Source: Oegoconia quadripuncta (taxonomy: Eukaryota > Arthropoda > Insecta > Lepidoptera > Autostichidae). From it: a DNA stretch of 64,000 bases. Location of the stretch: the NCBI GenBank assembly GCA_949316235.1, contig OX438758.1:7721731-7785730 (forward strand), read 5' to 3'. Made by a program: the position numbers and the translations under genes. Below are positions 41,833-51,114 of the stretch, in pieces. The notes beneath the pieces are model-generated. The model saw only the letters and a list, made by a program, of their open reading frames with translations. It was not told the origin of the DNA and did not search any database. Positions within the stretch are counted from its first letter, which is position 1, and each line of letters opens with the position of its first letter.

Positions 41833-42548
41833 TTTTTTTTTTTTTTTTTTTTTACACAGGAATAATCTATAGTATAAAACAAACTACTATTTGACTTTAC
41901 TAAAATAGTTAACTATTTACTTAAAGTGTACGAATCGATAAATTTTACAAGTATCAAACAGTACTAAATTTGAAGCAAATAATTCTAAGTCTTTTTACAC
42001 TGTAGCAAAATTTAAAAATCGGGCATAGGTTCCCCGTCTCAACCGTTTTTAACAAATTATTCTAAGTCTTAACTAAACATGCAAAATTATTCTAAGTTGA
42101 AGATTAACCACAAATTTTTCTAAGTCCCAAGTTCCTCTTCAAATGTTAAAGTTAAATTGTCTATGTATTTAAAGTTCAAATTTGTTTAATTTATCACTGT
42201 ATTAAATTTTAAGATTGTACTCACAGTTTATTTTCACACACACACATCACACATTGAATGAAGATCCTGACGTCACCAAAGGTCGCCGTCTGTACTGCTA
42301 TAGCACTCCCAGCCTTGCTGCTCCTCACCGCACCTCGCTCCTCGGGGCTCCTGACGTAGCTCCTCTCGCTCCGTCTGCTGGGATGACCCGTCCTCTCCTT
42401 AGGCGGGGGTCTTCCCTGCTGAAACTTCGCCCCAAGCAGCGATCCACTGCCTATAGGTGCGATTGGTAATCCACTCCTCCCACGAGGATTACCGATTTCA
42501 AAGGCAAAAATCGCTGCTCACTAATATCCGAACTTGAAGGACCAAATT
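41833..42548 (-). other. BEL/Pao 5' leader
   Basis: Between the 5' LTR and the gag-pol start. On the - strand it carries the primer-binding site next to the LTR, four ACTTAGAA words (complement of TTCTAAGT) and an A21 tract at 41833-41853. The + frame 42215-42469 is a shadow. Confidence 0.8.
42527..42544 (-). promoter_or_regulatory. BEL/Pao primer-binding site
   Basis: TGGTCCTTCAAGTTCGGA on the - strand starts with TGG, complementary to a tRNA 3' CCA, and lies 4 nt from the LTR end (AATT). The matching tRNA was not identified from memory. Confidence 0.7.
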
Positions 42549-42796
42549 TGTACAGCAAGGCGATACAAATGAAACACGGGTCTGTTCCAATTCAAGTGGG
42601 ATTTACTTATAGCCAGCAGTACTGGAATCGATACCTAGAGATGTATAGGCTCAACTCATAAGCAAAGGTATTTTTAAGTATTAATCACAAACCTTCTTAT
42701 GATAATTCACAGAACCAAACGATAGCGCGTTTCAAAAACGATCAGCGCCATCTAGTGAAAATCTTACAAACTAAATTAATACAAAATGCTTCTACA
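42549..42796 (-). repeat. BEL/Pao 5' LTR
   Basis: Identical copy of 36221-36468. As the 5' LTR it should carry the promoter of the element on the - strand. ACAAT (42797-42801) follows as the second target duplication. Confidence 0.97.
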
Positions 42797-43599
42797 ACAA
42801 TACTTGTCAAAAAAACCAAGTCTCGCAACTCAGTTGTTCTGCGGTAAAAAGTTGTGAGATCCATGTAATACCAAATCGGTTGTTAATTTATTCAGTCTCT
42901 ACTTAAGCGACTTTCTGTCTTAATACGTCCAGTCTCTAAGACCACGATCGTGGTCCATAACAATTGAAAATCAATTGTGTCTGGAATCTCCGTACTCGAA
43001 GCATTAAGTTGTTACGTAATAATTAACAGCATCTTATAGTGACGCATATCAATATTAAAATTCTTTAATGTTTTATATAAATATATTGAGACTTGGCCAT
43101 CGCCTGAAAAGACGTGTAAATTCAATCGCCTGAAAACACATGTAAATTCAATTATTTAGTGCGATGGCCAAGTCTCGATATATTTATATAAAACATTAAA
43201 GAATTTTAATATTGATATGCGTCACTATAAGATGCTGTTAATTATTACGTAACAACTTAATGCTTCGAGTACGGAGATTCCAGACACAATTGATTTTCAA
43301 TTGTTATGGACCACGATCGTGGTCTTAGAGACTGGACGTATTAAGACAGAAAGTCGCTTAAGTAGAGACTGAATAAATTAACAACCGACTTGGTATTACA
43401 TGGATCTCACAACTTTTTACCGCAGAACAACTGAGTTGCGAGACTTGGTTTTTTTGACAAGTATTGTTTTTGATGGGATTGTTATGTTTCGTAAACATTA
43501 ATGAAATTATATTAAACAAGTTTATGCCTTTTGAAAATTATATCAAGTGAGTGTTATGTCTAAATTTTTTGTTATTATATCAAACATTACACACCCGTT

Positions 43600-44060
43600 T
43601 TTATATTAGATTTTCAAAAATATACTGTGACGAAAAGGTTAGAATGTTATACACTTTAAACCTATCTCTAAGTGACACTGCAGGTCTCAATTGATAAATT
43701 GTGCGAACGGCTCACTTTTGTAAGACAAAGATTGTTATATCCACGGCTTTCCCCACAGCAAGATACCGTAAGACATCAAGCTGTGGAAATAACTAAAATA
43801 TACTAATCTAGCACTATTTACGTCTGATATTTTGTTGAATTTTTTTGACTGCGTACGCTGCAGAGCTGAGCCTTTTCGCCAATTTATGGATATGAGGACC
43901 ACATTGCATTTTGGCGTATAAGTAATGCACAAAAATACAGTAGAATCTGCGAGATCTAAAGTGGCATTTTTTATCATTATATTTGTAGGCACTACCCTGA
44001 CATTGGGTTGTACAAATTTCACAAATTTACTTTTTTTTTTCTCATTAAGTAACAAATTAT
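43600..44060 (-). mobile_element. Jockey-like LINE RT C-terminal fragment, antisense
   Basis: On the - strand it encodes LVYFSYFHSLMSYGILLWGK (open from 44055 to 43735), then, with stops, words like SEPFAQFIN and IGLKCITF that match the following part of the RT seen at 45335-45180. This SYxxSxxxYGIxxWG motif is typical of Jockey-type RT C-termini. Degenerate, 5' truncated, and it begins about 120 bp after the foldback. Confidence 0.75.
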
Positions 44061-44640
44061 TTGAAGACTATACGCCAAAAACCTATACATCTATATGTCT
44101 TCAAAACTAAGGCTGAAACCTCTCGCTTCGGTTAGTCTTTCATATAAAAAATCCAAATCTGAATAAAGACTAGACACTCACACACACACACTCCGTCCGC
44201 CGTCAAACAAAAACACCCGTCGCTTTTCGTCGGGGGTTAAAAAGACGTGTCCATAAGTTCCTTTCGCGTTATAGACACGTTGAGAAAAGCAGGGATCTCC
44301 CAATCATAACTTGAGCGCACTTCCCTCGCTGCGCCTCTAGAGTAAACTTCGAGTTCAACATACTTTCAGAATTCACCTGAAACATTCTCATTGGTTTATT
44401 TTCTACCACTACCCACTTATAGATTGTTAGTATACAGTCAGTTTACTGCTGTAAAGTTCTTAAAAGTATTATGAAATGCCACTAATATTTTTCCTAAATC
44501 TATATAAGGTTGGTATACGATATAGATAGATAGCATTTATCGATTAACTTTTTGTGGAAAAAACGTATCTCAGTTCTATCTACTATAGATTAGTACTACT
44601 ATAAAAAGTAGTAGTAGTACTATAGACAAGCTTTAAACAA
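44061..44640. other. Interval without a recognised gene
   Basis: Contains an (AC)n stretch at 44178-44191. Also contains TCCGTCCGCCGTCAAACAAA, then CGTCGGGGGTTAAAAAGACG, a short unassigned repeat, and a small near-palindrome of TAGTAC words at 44590-44632. Confidence 0.4.
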
Positions 44641-44644
44641 GCGT

Positions 44645-45335
44645 TTTCAAAAATCAAAATCAAAAAAGAGAAAATATTTAGCAGGATAAAAATTATCACT
44701 TGAGAACGTCGCATTTTTTATCTTATTATTAAAGTTTTTGAAATTATTGCTCATTCACAAAGCTGATTCCCCAGAGAATAACGAGCAAGAAACTCAAGGG
44801 TTGCTCTTTTAAATAGGTTTGGGTTACAATTATATTATATTGTATAATTAGACTGAATATCGCCGAGCGGTCTATGTCCATGCTTGCTTATCGTCCAGAT
44901 AGTCAGAAATTTTATAATAGCCTTTGGTAAATAATGTCTGTTTTATGATGGTTTTGAATTTATTTAAAGGTAAATTTTGAATGCCCACTGGAACCTTACT
45001 ATAAAGGCGTATACATTGCCCCTTAAATGACTTAGTGACTTTGTGTAAACGGCTGACTGACATGAACAGCAAGTTTATTTTTATATCGGGTATTAACATT
45101 ATGTATATCACTATTTTTCTTAAACGATTCTAGATTTTTTCTTACATACATTAAGTTTTCGTAAACATATTGCGATGCTAATGTTAATATATTAATTTCT
45201 TTAAATTTATTCCTAAGAGATACTCTGGGGGCCAGTTTGTAAATCGCGCGAACCGCTCATTTCTGCAGAACAAAGATACAATTTATGTCCGCGGCATTTC
45301 CCCACAACAGATTGACTATTTTAACACAAATTCAT
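44645..45335 (-). mobile_element. Jockey-like LINE 3' part, antisense
   Basis: From 45335 down, the - strand encodes LLWGNAADINCIFVLQK, a stop, AVRAIYKLAPRVSLRNKFKE and INILTLASQYVYENLMYVRK. After a frameshift comes SFKGQCIRLYSKVPVGIQNL and KTIIKQTLFTKGYYKISDYL. The 3' UTR contains GCTTTGTGAATGAGCAATAA, and the end is a TGATTTTGATTTT tail at 44650-44670. A stop and a frameshift make it dead. Related 3' parts lie at 19555-20060 and 50279-50465. Confidence 0.85.
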
Positions 45336-45404
45336 GTGTAACAAATGGCAAGGTTACACTTGCGCTACCTCTAAAAAAAAGTTCCACTTTAAAAATACTT
45401 TTAA

Positions 45405-45615
45405 CAACAAGCTATACTCTATTGTGACTATCACATATTATTCTAGTACAAGGACGAATAACATGAAGTCCATCAGAGAGTTCCAGGACAATCACGTGTA
45501 ATCGAAAGTGCTCATGGCAACAAAACAAACCAGCCCAAATTCGATCATCAGATCAGCTTGATGGTACCATAATTTTACATTGTCACCGAACTTACATAAA
45601 TATGCCAAATTTCAG
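45405..45615 (-). repeat. Dispersed repeat, antisense copy of 63460-63730
   Basis: AGGACGAATAACATGAAGTC, CATCAGAGAGTTCCAGG, CAAACCAGCCCAAATTCGA and ATTGTCACCGAACT correspond, complemented, to GACTTTATGTTACTCGTC, GGACTGGAATTCCCTGAG, CGAATTTGGGCTAGTTTG and AGTTCGGTGACAATG near 63.5 kb. Probably the UTR of a LINE. Confidence 0.6.
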
Positions 45616-45662
45616 CTCAATCAGATACCAGCAAGTGGTTGAAAAATAAATTTTGAAACGGA

Positions 45663-45994
45663 CTTTTTTTAATGCACAACGGATTAGCCCTTGATCTCAA
45701 TCACACCTGATGTTAAGTGCAGATGAGGTCGAAGGTGGAAGCGTACTGACCCGGAAACCCCAACACATTTGGGGGACTGGCTATCTTATCTCTGACAACC
45801 GGAATACAACAATGCTGTTAACATTGCTGCTTGGCGGCAGATTTAGATAAGATGGTGGTAGCTAGCCAGGCGGACATTTAAAATGCCCTACCACCAACCA
45901 AACCGAGTACTTAAACATGTACCCCGCTGGGGATCGAACCCGCGACCTCCGAATCGTAAACCCAATATTGTTTACATTGAGCTACGGAGGCGGT
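45663..45994 (-). mobile_element. SINE-A copy, full-length reference
   Basis: Best complete copy: head ACCGCCTCCGTAGCTCAATG (box A), AACAATATTGGGTTTACGAT, box B GGTCGCGGGTTCGATCCCCA, ACATGTTTAAGTACTCGGTT, the constant body with CCGGTTGTCAGAGATAAGAT, CACCTTCGACCTCATCTGCA and a TTAAAAAAA tail, all on the - strand. The RNA polymerase III promoter spacing looks tRNA-like. The + frame at 45883-46071 is a shadow. Confidence 0.92.
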
Positions 45995-46220
45995 CTTTTA
46001 TATCACTAACGATCTTGTTAGTCCTCAAACTAGTTCTCTGTAAAACGGCTTTCGAATATTTCACAACTTGAATTGGCTTCACTAGGAAACTTCCTCAAAG
46101 GAAACTTTGTCTTATTGCATTGAGTTAACAGGAGTAAAGCAATAGAAGAGAGTAACTGCGAATATAATAACTCTTTTGTGTGAACAATATGTAGTGAATC
46201 TAACTAACATAATAAACACC

Positions 46221-46600
46221 TATCCGCCCGCGGCTCGCTGCGTGAAATAACTTTATCGTGGATTTGTTTTTTTTTTGTGCACGACGGGTTCGTACTTGAC
46301 CTAAATCACACCTGATGTTAAGTGAAGATGAGGTCGAAGGTGGAAGCGTACTGACCGGAAAGGTATTTGGGGAACTGGATACCTTATCTCTTACAACCGG
46401 AACACAACAATGCTATTAACATTGCTACTTGGCTGCAAACCGAGTACTTAAACATGTGATCGAACCCGCGACCTCCGAATCGTAAACCCAATGTTGTTTA
46501 TATTGAGCCACGGAGGCGGTTCAATTTGTTTATCCCCCCGGAAATCACAACCCTTATCCCAAAAGGGGTGGTCAGATATATCACATCGCGATACGTATAC
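46221..46600 (+). repeat. CGCGGCTTCG-family repeat split by SINE-A
   Basis: CCGCCCGCGGCTCGCTGCGT to GTGGATTTGTTT (46221-46269) continues after the SINE with ATTTGTTTATCCCCCCGG (46524). It then joins CACAACCCTTATCCCAAAAG and GGGTGGTCAGATATATC, the dispersed repeat also at 27702. Compare the uninterrupted relative at 32830. Confidence 0.65.
46270..46523 (-). mobile_element. SINE-A copy with 8-bp target duplication
   Basis: ATTTGTTT at 46262-46269 and 46524-46531 flanks the SINE. Internally it lacks CCTACCACCAACC-type and GTACCCCGCTGGG segments. Head CGCCTCCGTGGCTCAATATA is present. It is inserted into an older repeat on the opposite strand. Confidence 0.9.
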
Positions 46601-46601
46601 T

Positions 46602-47045
46602 CTATTCGCGATACATAATACTCCCTTTCGTCATAACGTTGTATTTATATAAAGAAAAAGGCCGTTCACAATTCCGCATTGTATCTTCCAGACTAAGAAT
46701 AAACAATATATTTTCAAGATCTAAGAATCTGTTACAACGGAGCTCGATTTTTATTAGGAATCGTTCGACAGATCGCACTGACTCGACGGTTCTCAATCCA
46801 CGCCTTTTCCATGTCACACCGAACAGTCCCACTTTTACCCTGAAACGGCTTCCATAAAATCCTTGGTTGGTAAAGAATCTCTCGTCTTGTTGACAGAAAC
46901 TCGTCTAGCAATACCTTGGCTCAATACAATAGATACACTTTATTGCACCTATTGATATATTGTGACGACCGATTGATTTCTGAAAACCATTTAAAATTGT
47001 GTACGCTATAAGCATACGTCGTATATTGTAGCATGTAGATTAACA
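46602..47045. other. Interval with two overlapping unsupported frames
   Basis: Complementary frames at 46602-46832 (-) and 46639-46857 (+) contain no motif and read each other's shadow. GACGACCGATTGATTT near 46972 may be a SINE-B head remnant. Nothing else is recognised. Confidence 0.35.
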
Positions 47046-47098
47046 ATTGCCCATGGATCGACCAGTAGAACTCGGCGATCGGACCACGGGCAATAATC
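47046..47098. repeat. Mini-palindrome, inverted copy of 16383-16433
   Basis: AATTGCCCATGGATCGACCA through GATCGGACCACGGGCAAT is the complement of the first unit at 16383, with one or two differences over ~50 bp. Its own ends pair (TTGCCC...GGGCAA). Confidence 0.75.
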
Positions 47099-47305
47099 GA
47101 GATTTTGATACGTCAGATCAGTTAGGTCAGATAACAAAATTTCTGTGATTTATTGACTCAATTGAAGCCAAAGCATGCCAGAGATACGATTTCACGGTGC
47201 ATAATAGAAATTGAAAAAAAAAGGTATATTAATTCGCAAACTGTTTGTTCATGAATTCATTAAAACGTATTTTCGGTTTCTCTATTATCGTAATAATAAC
47301 GACGA

Positions 47306-47545
47306 CGACCGGTTGGTGTAGTTCTACTATCCACTGATAGTGACCCTGTCAGTGAAACCAACGGTTGCGGGTTCGAATCTCGCTAGGGGTAAATGTTTGT
47401 GTGATGTATACGAACATTTATTCCCGAGTCATGGATGTTTTTATATAAATATTTATTTATGTTTATCCGTTATCTAGTATCCATAGCACAAGCTTTGCTT
47501 AGTTTGGGACTAGATGATTGGTGTCCGAAATATTTATTTATAAAA
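47306..47545 (+). mobile_element. SINE-B (subtype 1) copy, full length
   Basis: Head CGACCGGTTGGTGTAGTTCT, GTGAAACCAACGGTTGCGGG, box B GTTCGAATCTCGCTAGGGGT, TATCTAGTATCCATAGCACA, AGTTTGGGACTAGATGATTG and an AAATATTTATTTATAAAAA tail. Confidence 0.88.
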
Positions 47546-48169
47546 AGATAAATTAAAAAAAAAACTTTATGCACTAAAAACGTGAAAAATATACATTTTT
47601 GTGTGTCGGCGTGTGTGTTGTAGGCATTTTGGACTGAACCGAATTGAAAATGTCGTTTTTAAACCTAAAATGCAAACGACTATATTCAAGAAATCAGTCC
47701 GGGCAGGTGTGAAACAATAAACCATGGATTACCCACGGTTGACATTTTGCGATGATATGGGTGCGTGTTTGTATATCTATTTTATGTGTAGGTATCCGGT
47801 ATGTAGAATGTAGGTGCCCTTTCGAACATTCAGAGAGTTTATTCTGTGCAGTGGCGACCTCTTTGGAAAAATTAATTTAAATACAGAATAAATTAAAAAA
47901 ATCGCTCTGACCTGCACTCGAGAAGCCTAAAAGCTAATAAATTATAAAATTAAATAAATAAATTGTTATAAAAAAAAGCTTCACTTACGTCATGAGAATT
48001 ATAATTAATAAATTTAGTTTCATTATATAGGCTCAAAACACGTGCTAATTAGCTAAAATAAGTTATGCTGCAACTCAGTTATTTAAAATACAGGCAAATT
48101 GGAATATGCATTAACAAATAAGGGTAGTAATAAAACTGAGTGGAGCAAGAACGTTGTACCAAGTGAGTT
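47546..48169. other. Interval with a fragment of an inverted-repeat element
   Basis: 47830-47930 (GAGAGTTTATTCTGTGCAGT, ..., GACCTGCACTCGAGAAG) parallels the ends of the element at 57345-58045. Otherwise unassigned AT-rich DNA. Confidence 0.4.
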
Positions 48170-48365
48170 ATTATAGTCCAGTAAGGATACACTTTTAACA
48201 TCCTATAAGGCCGTGATTTTTTGCACATGGATGGAGTACCTGTCAGTGATAGAATGGCTTTAGATATAGATAGGTATTTAGTAATAAAAATAGACTAAAA
48301 AACATATTGAAATTACCAGTGGATTTCATTGCTTCGGAAAATATATTTCCATCCATCTGCAGGAC
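48170..48365 (+). repeat. Dispersed repeat, copy 2 of 2
   Basis: AGTCCAGTAAGGATACACTT, then TTAACATCCTATAAGGCCGT and ACCTGTCAGTGATAGAATGG, in the same order as at 6475-6690. Confidence 0.55.
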
Positions 48366-49020
48366 CTAAGTATACATATCATAAATGTTAACATCCATAA
48401 CTCGGGTAAATATCACACTTATAAACATATTCCCCTGTTTGGGCCTCTAACCCTACACCAAACAGGTCATCAGATAGATATGGAGATAACTTTACATCAA
48501 AAGCACCTTCAATATGTTTTAAAAATATATGATGGGTCTTTGTTACGTGCAGTGGCAGCTAATCCCACAATTGCACCACCTGGATCATTTATGATCATGA
48601 TAAGTTCTTGGGACTTAGTGTGAGAGTGAATAAGATTGATTTAAGCCGTAGTCGGAAATCATGTTAACAATTTTACCCCAATACATCAATCACGAATTGA
48701 TGGAAGCGCACGACAGTGCAGCAGGTCAAGTTCTCAAAAAAGTATTACGCCTACGACTCCGGCCTAAATCAATGAAGTTGTTTCGTCTTGTTTGATTTTA
48801 TATATTATACGGGTTGTTGGGTTTTAGTTTTTTTTTTATTATTATCTATGACACTCGTAACACTATATCGAATTCAACGACACCTTATTTATCAAATCGC
48901 TAATGATCTATTCTATACTCAATTATATACACACTTCTAGAATTAGAACCATTCCTTTCGGCTTGCCCTCAGTACGAACGACATTTAGAAATTATGTGAA
49001 CACTATTATTATGTAGGTAT
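48366..49020. other. Interval without a recognised gene
   Basis: AT-rich, non-coding by my reading. TTTGGTGTAGGGTTAGAGGC (complement of 48435-48465) could be a SINE-B remnant. This is the 3' flank of the small - strand ORF. Confidence 0.35.
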
Positions 49021-49041
49021 TACACATTTATTTTGAAATAC

Positions 49042-49245
49042 CTAAGCTAAATAAAGGCTGTAACTACGAATTTTATTGCGAATACAACCCATAAATCCTA
49101 TCGACAACTGCACTGCCACAAAACAAAACATAGTAAGTGAGTAAACAGCAAAAACCGAGGCAGCCACGTATCTCCAAATTAATGGTCGACTAGTCTTTTT
49201 TTGCGGCGCCGCAAAAGCGCATTCGTGCGCGTATCTATTCATCAT
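49042..49245 (-). CDS. Possible small single-pass membrane protein, 67 aa
   Basis: Encodes MMNRYAHECAFAAPQKKTSR, then PLIWRYVAASVFAVYSLTMF and CFVAVQLSIGFMGCIRNKIR before SYSLYLA. Residues about 25-53 are one strongly hydrophobic segment preceded by KKTSR and followed by RNKIR, as in a bitopic membrane microprotein. An AATAAA (complement of 49027-49032) lies 10-15 nt after the stop. Base composition is higher in GC than the flanks. No splice sites, family or TE motif was recognised. It could be a real small gene, a last exon, or chance. Confidence 0.35.
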   Translation of the reverse strand: MMNRYAHECAFAAPQKKTSRPLIWRYVAASVFAVYSLTMFCFVAVQLSIGFMGCIRNKIRSYSLYLA

Positions 49246-49249
49246 TTAA

Positions 49250-50278
49250 TTTACATTTGAGCGCATGGTCGCACCCGCTGTTGTAGTCAGCTGCTTTGCA
49301 ATGAAACTAGGTATCTAACCATTTCATTTATTGTCATTTTTATAAGTTTGGTATGTATGATAAAGCACCTCTACCTTTATTTAAAAATAACATGTTGACT
49401 TTCATTAAGTGATATATTTGTATTCTATATTGAATAAAATACTTTTAACTTTGACTTAGTTTACTCTATTATGTGTTCTGTGACTAGGTTAAGCAGTTAA
49501 GTAACTGCATAATACTATTATGTATTCTGTAGTAACTGTACTATGTCTTTGAGGCGAATTACAGGCGTTACACCAAACTATTTCTTTAATAATAGCTCTT
49601 CCGGGTCCCCCTGCATGTTAAGGTTAAGAATATTTATATAAAACCTCGGTTTTACAATCGATGTCTTTGATTGCCATTATTATTATTAATATATTGATTT
49701 GCTAAATCAAGCACGGAATTCCAGAATACATATACAAACGAAATTTAATCTAAATGCGATGAAGAACAACCACTGTGAAGTCTCTCTTAATGCATCAACA
49801 GAATGCTCTGAAACAATTTAAGACTGAGCGATTATGGAGGTATTAGGGAGCCTGAAAATTGTCAATTGTTGAGACTCCAGACAACTGCCTCGGTCATAGT
49901 CCATGACTGAAATAATTGATAAGCATTGACTCTCATCTCACTAGATCCTTCTGCTGCGGTAATATAGCAAGTGATCAACACCAGTATGAGCGGCTAAGGT
50001 TATCGAGTAGTGAGCCTAGGAAGTTCCAGATCCCAATCCTAAGAAGCACCATTCAGGAGGCCTTCAACGTTGTGAAATTTTACACTTTCAACCTGGAGCA
50101 TAAGATTCCACTCCTGACCGGCCGTTTGAAGCTCGACACAAGCTGCACTTGCATTGAATGACTTCATCACCTACCTAATAGATGACGGGTCTTCACATCC
50201 CGAGGTCATTTATTGTTATTATTGTTAGAGCCAACACGATAGCAGATTTTCTGCTTAACGTTTTGAAATAGGATTTTC
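49250..50278. other. Interval with a LINE-like tail and an unassigned open stretch
   Basis: GAATAAAATACTTTTAACTT then TGACTT at 49432-49457 is a Jockey-type tail. The frame at 49916-50161 (ERLRLSSSEPRKFQIPILRS, AFNVVKFYTFNLEHKIPLLT) has coding-like composition but no domain, start context or splice support. It may be a pseudogene fragment. Confidence 0.35.
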
Positions 50279-50465
50279 ATTGTTTTAACAAACAAATATC
50301 AAAATCAAAATCAAAATCAAAATATTTTTATTTCATAGGATAAAATTATCACTTGAAAACGTCACTATTATTATTAATATTACATTATAGTTTAAATTTA
50401 CTGCTCATTCACAAAGCTGACTCCCCAGAGAAGAACGAGCAAGAAACTCTAGGGTTGCTCTTTTA
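50279..50465 (-). mobile_element. Jockey-like LINE 3' UTR, antisense
   Basis: (ATCAAA)n at 50299-50325, then TTATCACTTGAAAACGTC and CATTCACAAAGCTGACTCCC with AGAGAAGAACGAGCAAGAAA. Matches the 3' UTR at 44645-44815 and 19575-19640. Only the 3' ~190 bp are present. Confidence 0.75.
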
Positions 50466-50754
50466 TTACATTACCTTTATTTATATACCAACACACATAC
50501 TTAAACTACTAAATATAAATAATTATTGTCATATACCGTATTTCTACTAACTGCAACCAATATCGTATTTACATGCATGTTTATTTTGTTTCCTATTATA
50601 TTCCCAGGAAATCGATGAGTTAGGATCGTTGTAGATTTTATGCGAAAATGTTTAATTTTTGTTTGGGTTCTATATTTTTGCATATTTCATTCCAACTTTA
50701 TAAAATCGCTTAGTATAAAATGCATGAAATAAGGGCATGCTGATAGACGAAAGT

Positions 50755-50905
50755 AGGTATATAATCAATGTGTGTTATCAGTGATGACATTTGGTACTGA
50801 AACTTGGTATCACTATGGGCGTCATAAGAAAGGTCAAGGTCACACATCGAGCTATCAAGAGGGTGATGCTTGGCGTTTTACTACGTGATCGAATCAGAAT
50901 TATAC
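50755..50905 (+). mobile_element. RTE-clade LINE fragment
   Basis: With stops it reads LGITMGVIRKVKVTHRAIKR and VMLGVLLRDRIRI, corresponding to the TxxxxxRAMERxMLGVSLRDRIRN segment of RTE reverse transcriptase. Both ends are degraded. Confidence 0.75.
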
Positions 50906-51114
50906 TTTCGTCTTCAAGCCACTGAGATATTTTGGACGGAAAGACGTTGCCGCAGGTTGCCGAACGCTGCCCATTCGTAGATAGGTACCTCTCTTGAAGT
51001 TGTCTACCTATCTAATCGCATCTCTTATCCTAGATAGACCTACTCGTTTACAACTCCGAGACTGGAGTTCCCAACTGATATAGATGTGGGCATGACATGG
51101 ACATTCGTTATAAA

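Larger units (their letters stand above)
36221..42796 (-). mobile_element. Complete BEL/Pao LTR retrotransposon
   Basis: 6,576 bp. Two 248-bp LTRs, 5-bp target duplication, primer-binding site, 5' leader of about 700 bp, one uninterrupted gag-pol ORF and a purine-rich tract before the 3' LTR. LTRs are identical over all 248 positions, so the insertion is recent. Every catalytic motif checked is present and the element appears potentially autonomous. The leader repeats TTCTAAGT four times (41983, 42060, 42090, 42119) and has A21 immediately before the ATG. Confidence 0.97.
36204..43479. mobile_element. 695-bp foldback element with 319-bp arms, split by the BEL/Pao insertion
   Basis: Left arm is 36204-36220 plus 42802-43103, loop 43104-43160, right arm 43161-43479. 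After removing the BEL element and one target duplication, the arms are exactly 319 bp each with no gaps and about two mismatches (near 42872 and 43089). Each arm contains smaller palindromes (ACCACGATCGTGGT; CAATTGAAAATCAATTG). The loop holds two 26-bp direct repeats (43100-43125, 43126-43151). No open frame is present. The outer ends read ATCCCATCAAAAACAATACT. No convincing target duplication was found beyond the terminal AT. Likely a non-autonomous foldback/hairpin DNA transposon. Confidence 0.9.

Noticed and set aside
43480..43600. 8-bp target duplication (AATGAGAT / ATTGTTAT) for the foldback
   Set aside because: Only five of eight positions agree, so it is not good evidence for a hAT-type insertion.
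49916..50161. Possible exon of an unknown gene
   Set aside because: Coding-like composition but no flanking splice signals, start context or recognisable motif; kept only as an interval note.
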